From contig NZ_AQXW01000004.1 of assembly GCF_000376825.1 (NCBI RefSeq), positions 124,001-188,000 of the forward strand: a stretch of 64,000 nucleotides of DNA, in the 5' to 3' direction. Of the stretch, positions 1 through 10,033 are shown one piece after another. The translations under genes and the position numbers were made by a program. Position 1 is the stretch's first letter, and each line of letters begins with the position of its first letter. The notes under the pieces were generated by a model, which ran no database searches, was not told the origin of the DNA, and saw nothing but the letters and a program-made list of their open reading frames with translations. Origin of the DNA: Demetria terragena DSM 11295. Lineage in GTDB: Bacteria; Actinomycetota; Actinomycetes; Actinomycetales; Dermatophilaceae.

Positions 1-2
1 CG

Positions 3-812
3 CGCTCGGCAGACCTGTTTGTCGCCGACGGTGCGACGACAACCCCCCGCGACCCCTACTGGCAGCAGATCGCGGACTCGGTGAGCGGCTACACCTCGGC
101 CCACGAACTCGCGGTGCTCGGCCTCGCGGCTGGTCTGCTGCCGGAGTCGGAGTGCTACGTCGAGGTCGGAACATTCAAGGGGCGGTCCATCTGCGCGGCG
201 GTGCGTGACGCAGCGGGCCAACAACTCTATGCGATCGAGAACTTCCTGGAGTTTGGCATGACGGGGCAGGAGGCGCGCGCCGAGCTCGAACACAACCTGG
301 CCACCTATGCCGCCGATGCCAATGTGGTGTTGCGCGAGGGTGATTTCTTTGAGATCGCGCGCGGCACAAAGCCTTTCGATCAACCCGTCGGTGTCTATTT
401 CTACGACGGGGAACACACCTTGTTGGCGCACTACCTCGCGCTGGCTGCCATCGAGCCGTTCCTCGCCGACGAGGCGCTCGTCCTGATTGACGACGCGACC
501 TGGCCGGTGGTGCAGCGAGCGCACCGGTGGTTCCTGCGTAGCCATCCAGGGTGGTCGATCGAGGCGTGCTGGGATGCCACCGAGCCGGATGATCCGCAAT
601 GGGCTAATGGCTTGCACGCCTTGGTATTTCGCCGGGCGCGCCCATCACGGCTCTCCCGTCGCGACGCGTTGTTGTTGCGCTACCAGGCCACCGGGCAGGC
701 CACGGTCAATAGCGCAGCGTGGGCTGTCGCTGACCGATTCCCCCGAATCACCAAGGCCGTCGCAGGCGCGGTCCTGTCGCGCTCACGCACGATCGGTGGT
801 GACCGCACCTGA
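3..812 (+). CDS. Class I SAM-dependent methyltransferase, 5'-partial
   Basis: Probable small-molecule or glycan methyltransferase. The reading frame stays open to the left edge, so the true start lies outside the window; the GTG at 81 is an internal codon preceded by plausible coding sequence (DPYWQQIADSV). A glycine-rich SAM-binding motif (CYVEVGTFKGRS) and a later acidic motif (YFYDGEH) fit the Methyltransf_24 type, as found beside glycosyltransferases. The 3' end overlaps the convergent flippase gene by 30 bp. The substrate is unknown; a sugar residue of the surface polymer built by the neighbouring genes is an inference. Confidence 0.75.
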   Translation, partial: RSADLFVADGATTTPRDPYWQQIADSVSGYTSAHELAVLGLAAGLLPESECYVEVGTFKGRSICAAVRDAAGQQLYAIENFLEFGMTGQEARAELEHNLATYAADANVVLREGDFFEIARGTKPFDQPVGVYFYDGEHTLLAHYLALAAIEPFLADEALVLIDDATWPVVQRAHRWFLRSHPGWSIEACWDATEPDDPQWANGLHALVFRRARPSRLSRRDALLLRYQATGQATVNSAAWAVADRFPRITKAVAGAVLSRSRTIGGDRT

Positions 813-2036
813 ACGTGAGGGCGGTCCAGCCGTTGTGGACTGCAAGCGCAGGGTCACAATCAACCCCACGATGGCGACGGCCAGGGCGACCCCACCGGTC
901 ACGGTGAGGATCTGCGTTGCGCTCTCGCGCAGCCAGAGCAACACGATCAGGATCTCTACCGTGACTGCGGCGAACGCAAACATGCCAAGACCTCGGCGGT
1001 CATTGCCCATCTGCGAGAACATCCATACCTGCGCCAACGCCCAGCAGGTACCGACCCCGACACACCACGGCACAAGCCAGGCCGAGTCGGCGTAGTCCGA
1101 CCCGCCTGCGAGCGTGATCCACCATTCCGGTGCGAGTCCCGTGAGTACTAGGCCGAACCCGCCGATCAGCAGGATTAGCGCGCTGGCCCGAAGCAGAACT
1201 CGCGCAGCGCCCGGCGCGCCGAGGCGGGGGATCACCAACAAGGCAATGAACTGCGTGCCCCAGGCCAGGGCGCGGGCAAAGGTGGCCGCAAGGGCATACC
1301 CGCCCGAGTCGTGTGCGCTCAGGACCTGTCTGGCTAGCAACACATCGACATTGGTGAGCGCGACGAATGCGGCCAGCGTGAGCTGAGATCGCCACAGTAA
1401 GCGCGCCAGGCCGGGGCGCGTTGAGGGCGTGTCGGTGAGTTCCGCGCGACACAACGTCCATCCGACTGCAGCCGTCAGAAGCCCGGCGATCAGCAACAGG
1501 GCGACCGTCGCCGTCAGGCGAAGGCCAAGGATCGCCACGGCGCTGGCGGCCGCGACACGCATGCCTGCCGTGGCGATATAGAGGACGGACAGCGCGCCGA
1601 TGCGGTGGGTGCCGAGCAGGATTCCTTGAAAGACTCCGGTGACTGTCATCGGAATCAAGGTGAGGCCGGTCAAAATGACGGCCCAGGCCGAATTGAGGTG
1701 CAGGATCGTGGCGACCCAGGGCGAGGCCAGCACGGTGCAGCCCGCGAGCAGAACCCCGATCTGCATGGCCAGCCGCCACCCCGTCGTGGGCTTGGTGGGG
1801 TCGGCGACGGTGCGGGCCACCACTACCTGAAAGGCGCCAGCAGGAATGGCCAGCAGGATGCCGTAGGCGGTCAGCGCCGCGTACGCACCAAAGTCTGCTG
1901 GGCCGAGTGGCCGGGCCAGAATCACCACGACCGCGAAGCTCAGCGCGTTGCTGATGCCCATCGACACTCCAAGGAGAGCGCCACGCAGCGCGTACGGCCG
2001 TGAGGGTGCGTGGGGGGCCGGTGTGGCCTGTGGCAT
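783..2036 (-). CDS. Polysaccharide flippase-like membrane protein (MOP/Wzx superfamily)
   Basis: Predicted 417-aa integral membrane protein with about 12 hydrophobic segments and the N-terminal pattern of polysaccharide biosynthesis exporters (an ILARPLGPADFGAYAAL-like stretch near residues 40-55). The family flips lipid-linked saccharides across the cytoplasmic membrane. It sits divergently from the large AftD-like gene and overlaps the upstream methyltransferase tail by 30 bp. The start ATG follows a short basic/proline-rich head. The role in exporting the glycan made by this locus is inferred from context. Confidence 0.75.
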   Translation of the reverse strand: MPQATPAPHAPSRPYALRGALLGVSMGISNALSFAVVVILARPLGPADFGAYAALTAYGILLAIPAGAFQVVVARTVADPTKPTTGWRLAMQIGVLLAGCTVLASPWVATILHLNSAWAVILTGLTLIPMTVTGVFQGILLGTHRIGALSVLYIATAGMRVAAASAVAILGLRLTATVALLLIAGLLTAAVGWTLCRAELTDTPSTRPGLARLLWRSQLTLAAFVALTNVDVLLARQVLSAHDSGGYALAATFARALAWGTQFIALLVIPRLGAPGAARVLLRASALILLIGGFGLVLTGLAPEWWITLAGGSDYADSAWLVPWCVGVGTCWALAQVWMFSQMGNDRRGLGMFAFAAVTVEILIVLLWLRESATQILTVTGGVALAVAIVGLIVTLRLQSTTAGPPSRSGAVTTDRA

Positions 2037-2065
2037 GAGAGTCCTGGGGTCGAAGCAACGGGATA

Positions 2066-2086
2066 AGGCTACTCACCAGTTATATT
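2066..2086 (+). promoter_or_regulatory. Putative promoter region with shared AGGCTACTCAC motif
   Basis: AGGCTACTCAC at 2066-2076 is followed by an AT-rich TATATT at 2081-2086, which could be a -10 hexamer for the AftD-like gene starting at 2108. The same 11-mer recurs before the methyltransferase at 11527, with shorter relatives before the genes at 18081 and 20429. Assignment is by eye; no strong -35 is seen. Confidence 0.3.
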
Positions 2087-2107
2087 GGCCCGAGCCCGAC
2101 GCGGCCG

Positions 2108-5100
2108 ATGAGGCATAGCCCCAGCGAATCCCCGACGAAAGAACGCACTGTGCGCTTCCTGACCCGCTACCGCGTGACCGTGGCTGTGCTTGTGGTCGTG
2201 CTGGCGGCAGTCGTGTTTTTGAACGATCTTGGGCACTTCAATACCGACATCAAACCTGAGGTCTACCTCGCCCCGTGGGAAACTCTGGGGCGCTATCTGT
2301 CCTCCTGGACCGGCTCGCCGCACCTTGGCTCGCCCAACTTCAATGTCGGGCTGGCCCCAGTTCTCCTGCTCCTGAGCGCCTTGCGGTGGATCGGTCTTTC
2401 GCCCGAGATGGCTTTCAAGACCTTTCACCTGGTCTTGTGGATCGTTGGCGCTGCCGGAACGTCGCGGTTCGTCCGGACCATCGCACCCCGCGCGGGCGTG
2501 TGGGGCGGGCTGATTGCCGCCGTGGTCTTTTTGGCCAATCCCTACACCGTGCAGGCCGGTGCCACCCTGGCCGTCGCACTTCCGATGGTGCTGCTGCCGT
2601 GGATGTTGTGGTGCCTAGTCCGTGCCTTGCGTACCCCGAGGGGGTGGGCATGGCCAGCAGCCTTCGGCGTGACGTTCGCGGCAATGAGCGGCATGAACGT
2701 GGCTGTCGTTCCACTTTTCCAGTTGCTGGCGGTCTTTCCGGTGGCGTACGCCGTGCGCGCTCAAGTCGGTGTCAGTTGGCGGAACATCGGTGCAGTTCTG
2801 CTCAAGTGCGCACTCTTTGTTGTCGGCCTCTCGCTCTACTGGCTGGTCCCGGCCATGGCTGCACGGTCAACGGGTTCCCAGATCGCGGAAGCATCCGAAA
2901 CGCTGACTGGGATCGCGATGGTTTCCTCGATGCCAGAGGTGCTACGTGGTGTAGGTCTATGGCCGTTGTATGGCCACGACGCGAGCGGCCCATGGGTGCC
3001 AGAGCACGCGGTGTACCTCCTCAGCCCGATGGTCATGGTGCTGGGGATCTTGCTTCCCGTCCTCGCGTTGGTGTTGCTGCGGTGGTGCCCACGCTCGGTT
3101 CGTTACGGAGTCGTCGGGTCGGTCGGCATTGCCGCACTCGTGATGGTCGGCATCTTTCCGAGCGAGGCAGACCCCAACTCGCCTTTTGGAGAGGTCCTAC
3201 GCACCGCACTCCAGCAGCCCGCTCTGGTCGCTTTCCGCACCACCAACAAGATCGGCGCAGTCCTGATCCTGGCCTTTTCCGTCGCCATCGGTGTTGGTGC
3301 AGTCGGTGTGTGGCGTCGGCACGGCAATCGGGTCGAGCTGCGTATGGCGGTGCCGGGCGTGGTGATGCTCTTGGTTATCGGCTGGATCCTGCCGCCGTTG
3401 CTGGGTGGGCTCTACACCTCGCGCATGGACATTCCGACGTATTGGGAGTCGGCCGCGGCAGATGCGGATCAGGGTTCCCCGGACTCCACAGCGTTGCTGT
3501 TGCCCGGCCAAGTGCGACCCGAGTATCGCTGGACGGTGGAACGCCCCGACGACCTGAGCAATGCGCTGATGACCCGCGACGCGGTGCTGCCAGGAACGAC
3601 GCCGAACGCTTCCGCACCGGGCGCAAACTTCCTGTCGGCTCTCGACTCCCAGGTCCAGTCCGGCCTGGCACCAGACGAATTCGTGTCCACCATGTCGCGC
3701 TACCTCGGCTCCGACAAGGTGATCCTGCGCCATGACCTGGCCTGGGAGCGCAACGGTGGGGCCAGGCCCGCCACGACACACCACCTGTTGTCCAAGGACG
3801 ATGGGCTCGCCGAACCCCGGTCGTTCGGCTGGCCAGGGGAGTTCGTGCTCAGTCCGGACGGATCGTCGCCGTCCTACGATGAAAACGAGTTGTCGCCCGT
3901 CGAGATCTATGACCTCAAGCGACCGCGACAGGCGGTTCGAGCGCAGAGCACGTTCGGACAGGTGCTGGTAGCGGGGGATGGCTTCGCCTTCGCCCCGATG
4001 ACTGAGGCTGGACTCCTGAAGGGGACACCGTTGGTGCGCTACTCCCACCTCACGAGCCCACGTGATCTCACGCGATCCCTGCCCGCTGCTGGCCACCTCG
4101 TGATCACTGACACCAACGCCCGTCGGGATGTCATACCTAACCGGCTGACCGCGGGGCACGGCCCGCTGCTCGCCAAGGATGAGCCACTCAGGCAGACGCG
4201 GACCCTCGCGGAGCGCCCCAATGACCAGACCGTGCTGCGACGTTCGGGCGTGGTGGCCCAAGCGACCAGCAGCGGCGGCACTTTTTTTGATCTTCCGTTC
4301 GGCGTCCCGGAATTCGCGGTCGATGGAGATCCTGACACCGGATGGCGCTTCGGTGACTTTGGCCGAGCGCCTGGCGAAAAACTCACCCTGACGCTGCCAC
4401 GCAAGGTTCGGATCGATGAGGTGCCGATCTCTCAGTTGTCGACTGGCGTCGCCAAGATCAAGTCCGTCACCGTGACTGCGGGAGGAAAGTCAGACACGAT
4501 CTCCCTCCCGGACTCGGGCGCTGCCAGAGCCAGCCTCGGCGGAGTCGTGACCGACAAGGTAGAGGTCCGAGTCGACAGTGTGCGCGGCGCGGGATTCAAC
4601 CACGTCGGCATTGCCGAGGTAGGGCTGCCCGAAAACCTCACGGCGGTGCGTACGGCGCGCACCCCCACTACCTTCTCCGACCGCTATCAAGACATGGGCG
4701 CCTCCGAACGCAAGGCCTTTGCCGACATCCCGTTGGACGTCCTGCTGACCCGCGTCCAGAACACACCGAGCCGCGGCGACGACAGCGAGACCGAGTTGCG
4801 CCGTGAAGTCCACCTGCCCGACCGGCGCACTTTCAAGCCGACCGCGTCTGTACGGGTCAACGGGTCGGTGGAATCCATGCTGGATGGCATCGCTGGCTAT
4901 GACCGCTCGGTGCGCGCCATCTCCAGCGATCACTACTTCCGGCTCCAGGGGACGCGTGCCTCCCAGGCGGCGGATGGCCGCCCTTCAACCGCGTGGACCC
5001 CCGCGAACCCGATTCGTGGCGAGTGGTGGCAGCTCACGACCGGGCGTCGCGCGATTCCATCGGTCAACGTCACCCAGCGCCCCGCGGCCGAGACACGGGC

Positions 5101-6322
5101 CGCAGCTGCGGCCAAAGCCACCCGAGTCGAGATCGCCGTCGACGGCAAGCGGGTGGCGAGTCGCTCCGTCGGATGGGGTACGACCAAGATCAAACTCCCG
5201 CACGGAACTCGGGGAAGCACAGTCCGGATGACCGTCGTGGGTGCCGATCGCGTCGAGGAGTCCACGCCGCCACGCTTCACGGAGATTGACACGGGCGCGC
5301 AGATGAAGCGTGACTCCGAAAACTCCCGGAGCGCATGCCGCACCGTGGCCCAGGTCGATGGCAAGCCGTTGTCGATGCGTCCGGCGTCCAAGTCGGTCGC
5401 CGACGCCGCGGCTGCCGGCACCCCATGGGCGCTCTGCGGCGACCCGCTGACGCTCGGCCCGGGTGGGCATTCCATCACTCCGGTTGAGGGGTACATCCTC
5501 GATGACCTCGCATTGCGCGACATCCAGCGCGAACCCGGTGTCGGCCTGACGCCACGCTTTGAGGTCACCAAGAACACTCCCACCGCGAAGTCGTTGGACG
5601 TCAAAACCGCGAACGGTCCCTACGCCATCACCATCGGGCAGAGCGTCGACCCTCGTTGGAAGGCGACTGCGGGCGGGGTGGATCTAGGACCGGCCCGAGT
5701 ACTCGACGGCTATTCGGCCGGGTGGATTCTGCCCGACGGCAAGGCACGCACGATTGAGATCAGGTTCCAGCCGCAGTCGCGCGCGACTATCGCCCTCGCA
5801 GTCTCCGGCCTGGTCCTGGTTGCCGCGCTGGTCCTGATCGGCAGGCGGCTTCCACGACTATTCCGGCCTTCCGCTCACCGCCAGCCGTGCCCACGTGGTC
5901 CGCGGAGGCCGGTCGGTCGCATGGGACTTGGCGCCGCGGTCGCTCTCGCCGCCGGGTCATACCTCGCGTTGGGTCTTGCAGGAGGCTTGGGCGCGCTCGC
6001 CGTGATCGCGGTCGTTGCCCGATATCGGCCCAAGGGGCCAGGTCTGCTCTACGCAGGCGCCGGTCTCATCTTCGTCAGCATGCCGGTCTACCTCGTGCTC
6101 TTGGGCGACGAGCGGGGTGAGGTCAGCGCCGACGTCGTGGCGCAGAGTATGTGGCCACATTGGATTGCTTCCGCGGGACTAGTGATGGCCCTAGTTGGCG
6201 CCGTGACCGTGCGTGACCTGCCCCTGAAACGACCACCGCGACCAACCCCTGCGAGCGAGGACGACGGCGCGGCGGTCGAATCGGCCGACACACCGCAGCA
6301 GGAAGGCACACCCCACTCGTGA
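2108..6322 (+). CDS. AftD-like alpha-(1->3)-arabinofuranosyltransferase (DUF3367), paralogue 1
   Basis: A 1404-aa GT-C membrane enzyme. AftD of mycobacteria uses decaprenyl-phospho-arabinose to branch arabinan outside the membrane. About 11-12 transmembrane segments fill residues 20-450 (first at 20-40). A long extracytoplasmic part contains discoidin/CBM-like beta-sandwich stretches near 730-810 (AVDGDPDTGW) and 940-1060 (AADGRPSTAW), and several further helices follow from about 1225. Length and architecture match AftD (about 1400 aa). The start ATG has a weak ribosome site; GTG at 2150 is an alternative. The gene heads an operon and overlaps the next gene by 4 bp. Family call is firm; the exact linkage formed is not. 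Confidence 0.85.
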   Translation: MRHSPSESPTKERTVRFLTRYRVTVAVLVVVLAAVVFLNDLGHFNTDIKPEVYLAPWETLGRYLSSWTGSPHLGSPNFNVGLAPVLLLLSALRWIGLSPEMAFKTFHLVLWIVGAAGTSRFVRTIAPRAGVWGGLIAAVVFLANPYTVQAGATLAVALPMVLLPWMLWCLVRALRTPRGWAWPAAFGVTFAAMSGMNVAVVPLFQLLAVFPVAYAVRAQVGVSWRNIGAVLLKCALFVVGLSLYWLVPAMAARSTGSQIAEASETLTGIAMVSSMPEVLRGVGLWPLYGHDASGPWVPEHAVYLLSPMVMVLGILLPVLALVLLRWCPRSVRYGVVGSVGIAALVMVGIFPSEADPNSPFGEVLRTALQQPALVAFRTTNKIGAVLILAFSVAIGVGAVGVWRRHGNRVELRMAVPGVVMLLVIGWILPPLLGGLYTSRMDIPTYWESAAADADQGSPDSTALLLPGQVRPEYRWTVERPDDLSNALMTRDAVLPGTTPNASAPGANFLSALDSQVQSGLAPDEFVSTMSRYLGSDKVILRHDLAWERNGGARPATTHHLLSKDDGLAEPRSFGWPGEFVLSPDGSSPSYDENELSPVEIYDLKRPRQAVRAQSTFGQVLVAGDGFAFAPMTEAGLLKGTPLVRYSHLTSPRDLTRSLPAAGHLVITDTNARRDVIPNRLTAGHGPLLAKDEPLRQTRTLAERPNDQTVLRRSGVVAQATSSGGTFFDLPFGVPEFAVDGDPDTGWRFGDFGRAPGEKLTLTLPRKVRIDEVPISQLSTGVAKIKSVTVTAGGKSDTISLPDSGAARASLGGVVTDKVEVRVDSVRGAGFNHVGIAEVGLPENLTAVRTARTPTTFSDRYQDMGASERKAFADIPLDVLLTRVQNTPSRGDDSETELRREVHLPDRRTFKPTASVRVNGSVESMLDGIAGYDRSVRAISSDHYFRLQGTRASQAADGRPSTAWTPANPIRGEWWQLTTGRRAIPSVNVTQRPAAETRAAAAAKATRVEIAVDGKRVASRSVGWGTTKIKLPHGTRGSTVRMTVVGADRVEESTPPRFTEIDTGAQMKRDSENSRSACRTVAQVDGKPLSMRPASKSVADAAAAGTPWALCGDPLTLGPGGHSITPVEGYILDDLALRDIQREPGVGLTPRFEVTKNTPTAKSLDVKTANGPYAITIGQSVDPRWKATAGGVDLGPARVLDGYSAGWILPDGKARTIEIRFQPQSRATIALAVSGLVLVAALVLIGRRLPRLFRPSAHRQPCPRGPRRPVGRMGLGAAVALAAGSYLALGLAGGLGALAVIAVVARYRPKGPGLLYAGAGLIFVSMPVYLVLLGDERGEVSADVVAQSMWPHWIASAGLVMALVGAVTVRDLPLKRPPRPTPASEDDGAAVESADTPQQEGTPHS

Positions 6323-7140
6323 GTGCGACAGTCAGCGTGGTGGTCCCCACCAGAAACAACGCCCGAACCATCGAGGCGTGCCTGAAATCGGTACGGGCCC
6401 AGACCTATCCCGCCGTCGAGTTGATCGTGGTCGACAACTCATCTGATGACGGCACACCCCAACTGGCCGAGGGATACGCCAACCGGGTCGTGACGGCTGG
6501 ACCCGAGCGCAGCGCCCAACGCAACAGGGGAGTGCAAGAGGCCACCGGTGAATGGGTCCTGTGGCTGGACAGCGACATGGTGCTTCCGCCGGATGCCGTC
6601 GCGGCTGCGGTTCGCACGACCGAGGCAGGCGCCGACGCCGTCGCCTTGCCAGAGCGCACGATCGGGTCGGGTTTCTGGACGCAGTGCCGCGCACTGGAGC
6701 GCTCCTGCTATCTCGACCAGCCGTTGCTCCACAATCCCCGACTCCTGCGCCGCGATTATCTACTCGCGCAGGGCTTTCACCTTGGCATGTCCGGCCCCGA
6801 GGACGCCGATCTGCGAATGCGGCTGCGCGCCGAAGGGCATACGGTGGCGCTCGCTCCGGTCATCGTTGACCACGACGAGGGTCGACTGACGCTCAAGGAC
6901 GTTCTGGAAAAGCGGTACTACTACGGCCGAAGCATCCCGACCTTCGCCGCCGAACATGAGGGCGCCGTGTCAGATCAGGGCCGGGGGATCCTGCGCAGTT
7001 ATGTCGTCCATCGTGGTGATCTCGCACGGGATCCGCTCCACGCTGCAGGCATGGTCTTCATGCGCGGTCTCGAGGTCGTCGGCTACGCCTTCGGGGCCCG
7101 CCGCGGTCGCCGTGACCGTGCTGCGGGGCGTACGCCATGA
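6319..7140 (+). CDS. Glycosyltransferase family 2
   Basis: A 273-aa cytosolic GT-A fold enzyme expected to transfer a nucleotide-activated sugar to a lipid-linked acceptor. Visible motifs are the N-terminal nucleotide-binding strand (VVVPTRNNARTIEACL), the VVDNSSDDGT acidic loop and the metal-binding LDSDM. Start GTG overlaps the AftD-like stop in a GTGA arrangement, indicating translational coupling. Acceptor and donor cannot be read from sequence. Confidence 0.85.
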   Translation: MSATVSVVVPTRNNARTIEACLKSVRAQTYPAVELIVVDNSSDDGTPQLAEGYANRVVTAGPERSAQRNRGVQEATGEWVLWLDSDMVLPPDAVAAAVRTTEAGADAVALPERTIGSGFWTQCRALERSCYLDQPLLHNPRLLRRDYLLAQGFHLGMSGPEDADLRMRLRAEGHTVALAPVIVDHDEGRLTLKDVLEKRYYYGRSIPTFAAEHEGAVSDQGRGILRSYVVHRGDLARDPLHAAGMVFMRGLEVVGYAFGARRGRRDRAAGRTP

Positions 7141-8210
7141 GTCGCCGGTTGTTGTGGGTCTCGTTGCCCGATCAGCGACCCCGCCGCGAGTTGTACTGGA
7201 TGTCACGGATGCCCGGTACGGATGTCACGGCCTTGGCCAAGGACGAGCCGGTTGGCGATCTGACCTGGATCCCGACGACCTACCGCCGGCCGATTACTCG
7301 CTTCGTCGAGGCGGGCGCTTTCGCGTGGGCACGCGGAGTCGCTGATGCACCGGGAGAGTACGACTGGGTGGCCTCGCTCGAACTCTGTTCGCTCGTCACC
7401 GGCCAGGCATCGCGGCTCCGTCGCAGGCGAGGACTCAAGCAAGCGGTCATCACCTGGGAAAATCTCCCCAACCAGCCGCTCTACAAGATTCCGCCTTATC
7501 GCCAGGCACTCCAGTCCTGCCGCGATGCTGACCTCCTGTTGTGCATGGTGGATGCGGCCCGAGAACACCTGTTGGACAACGGTTTTGACGAAGCGCAGAT
7601 CGAAGTCGTCAAACCTGGCATCGACACTGAGCTCTTCAAACCCGCCGCGCGATGGCCAGATCAGCCAACCATCACCTTCATCTCGCCGCTGGCTCCCAAC
7701 AAGGGGATCGACACGGTGCTGGAAGCAGTACAGATCGTGCAGCGCACCATTCCGGAGGTTCAACTCAAGGTTGCAGGGTCTGGCCCGCTCAGCCATCTGG
7801 TCGATGCGGCCGCGGCGGATCCGGCCCGGCGAGTGCAGCATGTCGGGGCTCTAGACGCTGCGGGAGTGGCTGACCTTCTTCAGGGCACCTCGTTATTCAC
7901 CACGGCACCGCGGCCGACCTGGAAATGGACCGAGCAACTCGGCCTGGCCTACCTCGAGGCCCAAGCCTGTGGGCTTCCGGTCGTCACCACGCGCTGCGGG
8001 ACTAATGACGAAGCCGTGGCCGCGCCGCCCAACGACCTGGTCGATGGGGGAGCCGAGGAGTTGGCCGAGAGATTCGCCTGGTGGCTGGAGCATCCGACGG
8101 AGGCCGCCGCCGTGGGCGCGACCAACCGCTCCCGGATGGTGGCCGAGCACGACCTGCATACGCAGTGCGTCCGGATGGCCGCAGCGTTTGCAGCCAGAGA
8201 GTCGGGCTAG
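7137..8210 (+). CDS. Glycosyltransferase family 4
   Basis: A 357-aa GT-B fold glycosyltransferase. The C-terminal half carries the donor-binding features of GT4: a beta-strand ITFISPLAPNKGIDTVLEA, then the LGLAYLEAQACGLPVVTT segment with the conserved glutamate. The ATG overlaps the preceding stop by 4 bp (ATGA). Probably adds one sugar of the locus polymer in the cytoplasm. Confidence 0.82.
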   Translation: MSRRLLWVSLPDQRPRRELYWMSRMPGTDVTALAKDEPVGDLTWIPTTYRRPITRFVEAGAFAWARGVADAPGEYDWVASLELCSLVTGQASRLRRRRGLKQAVITWENLPNQPLYKIPPYRQALQSCRDADLLLCMVDAAREHLLDNGFDEAQIEVVKPGIDTELFKPAARWPDQPTITFISPLAPNKGIDTVLEAVQIVQRTIPEVQLKVAGSGPLSHLVDAAAADPARRVQHVGALDAAGVADLLQGTSLFTTAPRPTWKWTEQLGLAYLEAQACGLPVVTTRCGTNDEAVAAPPNDLVDGGAEELAERFAWWLEHPTEAAAVGATNRSRMVAEHDLHTQCVRMAAAFAARESG

Positions 8211-8214
8211 TCCG

Positions 8215-9939
8215 ATGCAGATGGCTGAGCGCCTTCGTGCGACCTCTGCGACGTGGTACGGCGCTGCCGGGGGTGTGGTCTGCGCAGTGCTCATGCTTGG
8301 CCCCGGACTTGCGCCGGGATACCTGCTCTTCTACGACATGGTGTTCGTGCCCGACCTCCAGTTGAGCGATCGGGTCCTTGGGGTGGACGGTTCGGTGCCA
8401 CGCGCCGTACCCAACGACCTCGTCGTCGCGGTGCTGTCCGGGCCAATCCCGGGCTGGATCGTGCAGAAAGTGCTGCTCGTGGCGGTGTTCGTCGGCGTGG
8501 GCGCCGGCATGGGGCATCTAACCCGCTCCCGGCTAGGAGCGTGGAGCGCGGCCGTGGTGGCCTGTTGGAATCCATATCTCGCAGAGCGTCTGGCGATCGG
8601 CCATTGGGGATTCCTACTGGGGTACGCCACGCTGCCCTGGGTCGCCGCGGCCGCGGTGCGCTGCCGTCGAGGTGAGCGGGGCGGTCGCGCGCTCCTGGGC
8701 GCAGCCCTTCTCGTCGCGGCCTTCACCGGGTCCACCGGCTCGGTTCTGGCCCTCGCCGTGGCGATTGCCGTCGTCGTCCTGCCGTGGACAGCGCCGCTGA
8801 CGGCCCGCGCCGCGGATCTCGCGTGGGTCGCGCTCGTCTTTGTTCTGGCCAATGCGCCGTGGTGGTGGCCCTTCCTGCGCGTCGGTCAAACCTTCGTGGC
8901 TGACCCCGACGGCGTCGCAGCCTTTCAGTCGCGCGCGGACACACCGTTGGGCACGGTCGGCTCGCTTCTGACCGGTGGCGGCATCTGGAACAGCGGAGTG
9001 TGGTTCGCCGAGCGCGAGACGTGGCTGATCTCTGGGGTGGCGCTTGTCCTAGTTCTTCTGGCCTTGGCGTCCTGGGGCATGAGCGCGGGGTGGCGTCGCC
9101 ACCCCGCCGCACTGGGAATGATGGCCGTTGGCTCGCTGGGATTTCTGGCGTCGGCGTTGTCCTCTTGGCCAGGTGGAGATGCCGTCATCCAGTGGGTGGT
9201 TGTCGAGGTTCCCGGTGGCGGTTTGATCCGCGACTCACAGAAGTTCCTCGCCCTTTGGATGATCTTCCTGGCGATGGTCGTGGGGGATGGAGTCGAACGC
9301 CTGCGCGAGCGAGGCGTACGGGCCGGTCTGGGCGTCCGGGTGCCGGCCGGTTTGGCCGTCGGCGCGCTACTGACCAGCGTCGCGGTACTCCCAGGTGCGC
9401 TGTGGGCGGCGAACGGTCGATGGACCACGACGCACTATCCGGCCGATCAGCTGCGCGTCGCCTCCCAGCTTGAGCGGGCCCCAGACGGCGCGGTCGCGGT
9501 CTTTCCCTGGACGCTCTATCGGCGAAGCGAGTGGAACGACCGGCGGGTGGTCCTTGATCCTTGGCAGCGACTGCTGTCTCGGGAGGTCCTGGTCAACGAC
9601 GACCTTCCGCTCTCAGATCGGGTGGTGCGCGGCGAGAGCCCGGACTCGGCCCGGGTGAGTCGCGCACTGACCGCGGGAAAGGGCGTCCCGGTCTTGCGTG
9701 ATCTTGGGGTGCGTTACGCGGTCGTCTTGACCGACCAGCCCACCAAGCCCGGCGTTCCGGATCTGCGGAGCGAGCGAGTGCTGACCTCGGCCGAAGACAT
9801 CACCGTCTATGACCTCGGACCAGTGCGAGCTCCCAGCGCTGGTGCCGACGCCACGGATTACATCGGGTTCGCCCTCGCGGGAGGAGCAATCCTGCTGGTG
9901 GGCGCCAGCGTGATCGGCGCGCGGTGGCGCCGAACCTGA
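8215..9939 (+). CDS. Multi-span GT-C-like membrane protein
   Basis: About 574 aa from ATG 8215 (or ATG 8221), four bases after the previous stop; the frame is open further upstream, but that part lies inside the GT4 gene. About 12 hydrophobic segments occupy residues 15-430, followed by a soluble portion and a final helix near 540-565. The first loop (YDMVFVPDL) recalls the acidic first loop of GT-C transferases and the N-terminal half of AftD proteins. It may be a lipid-phosphate-sugar-dependent transferase acting on the outer face. No family is recognised with certainty. Confidence 0.65.
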   Translation: MQMAERLRATSATWYGAAGGVVCAVLMLGPGLAPGYLLFYDMVFVPDLQLSDRVLGVDGSVPRAVPNDLVVAVLSGPIPGWIVQKVLLVAVFVGVGAGMGHLTRSRLGAWSAAVVACWNPYLAERLAIGHWGFLLGYATLPWVAAAAVRCRRGERGGRALLGAALLVAAFTGSTGSVLALAVAIAVVVLPWTAPLTARAADLAWVALVFVLANAPWWWPFLRVGQTFVADPDGVAAFQSRADTPLGTVGSLLTGGGIWNSGVWFAERETWLISGVALVLVLLALASWGMSAGWRRHPAALGMMAVGSLGFLASALSSWPGGDAVIQWVVVEVPGGGLIRDSQKFLALWMIFLAMVVGDGVERLRERGVRAGLGVRVPAGLAVGALLTSVAVLPGALWAANGRWTTTHYPADQLRVASQLERAPDGAVAVFPWTLYRRSEWNDRRVVLDPWQRLLSREVLVNDDLPLSDRVVRGESPDSARVSRALTAGKGVPVLRDLGVRYAVVLTDQPTKPGVPDLRSERVLTSAEDITVYDLGPVRAPSAGADATDYIGFALAGGAILLVGASVIGARWRRT

Positions 9940-9947
9940 CGACGTCA

Positions 9948-9976
9948 TCGACTCGGAGCCGTCCCGTTGTTATAGT
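9948..9976 (+). promoter_or_regulatory. Sigma-70-type promoter for the DUF2613 gene
   Basis: TCGACT at 9948-9953, a 17-nt spacer and TATAGT at 9971-9976 make a reasonable actinobacterial vegetative promoter. The expected start of transcription is near 9983, about 50 nt upstream of the small ORF. Confidence 0.5.
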
Positions 9977-10033
9977 CAGGTGACGGACGAGTAACCACCG
10001 CCATTTTGGGCGGCAATGAGTGAGGGTCAAGCC

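Noticed and set aside
81-812. GTG 81 as the start of the first methyltransferase
   Set aside because: The same frame is open to the window edge with plausible protein sequence, so the gene is treated as 5'-partial.
1000-2076. 358-aa minus-strand frame overlapping the flippase
   Set aside because: Out of frame with the multi-helix flippase and of Arg/His/Pro-rich shadow composition.
7969-8214. Upstream extension of the GT-C-like protein
   Set aside because: This part lies within the GT4 gene in another frame; ATG 8215 follows the GT4 stop directly.
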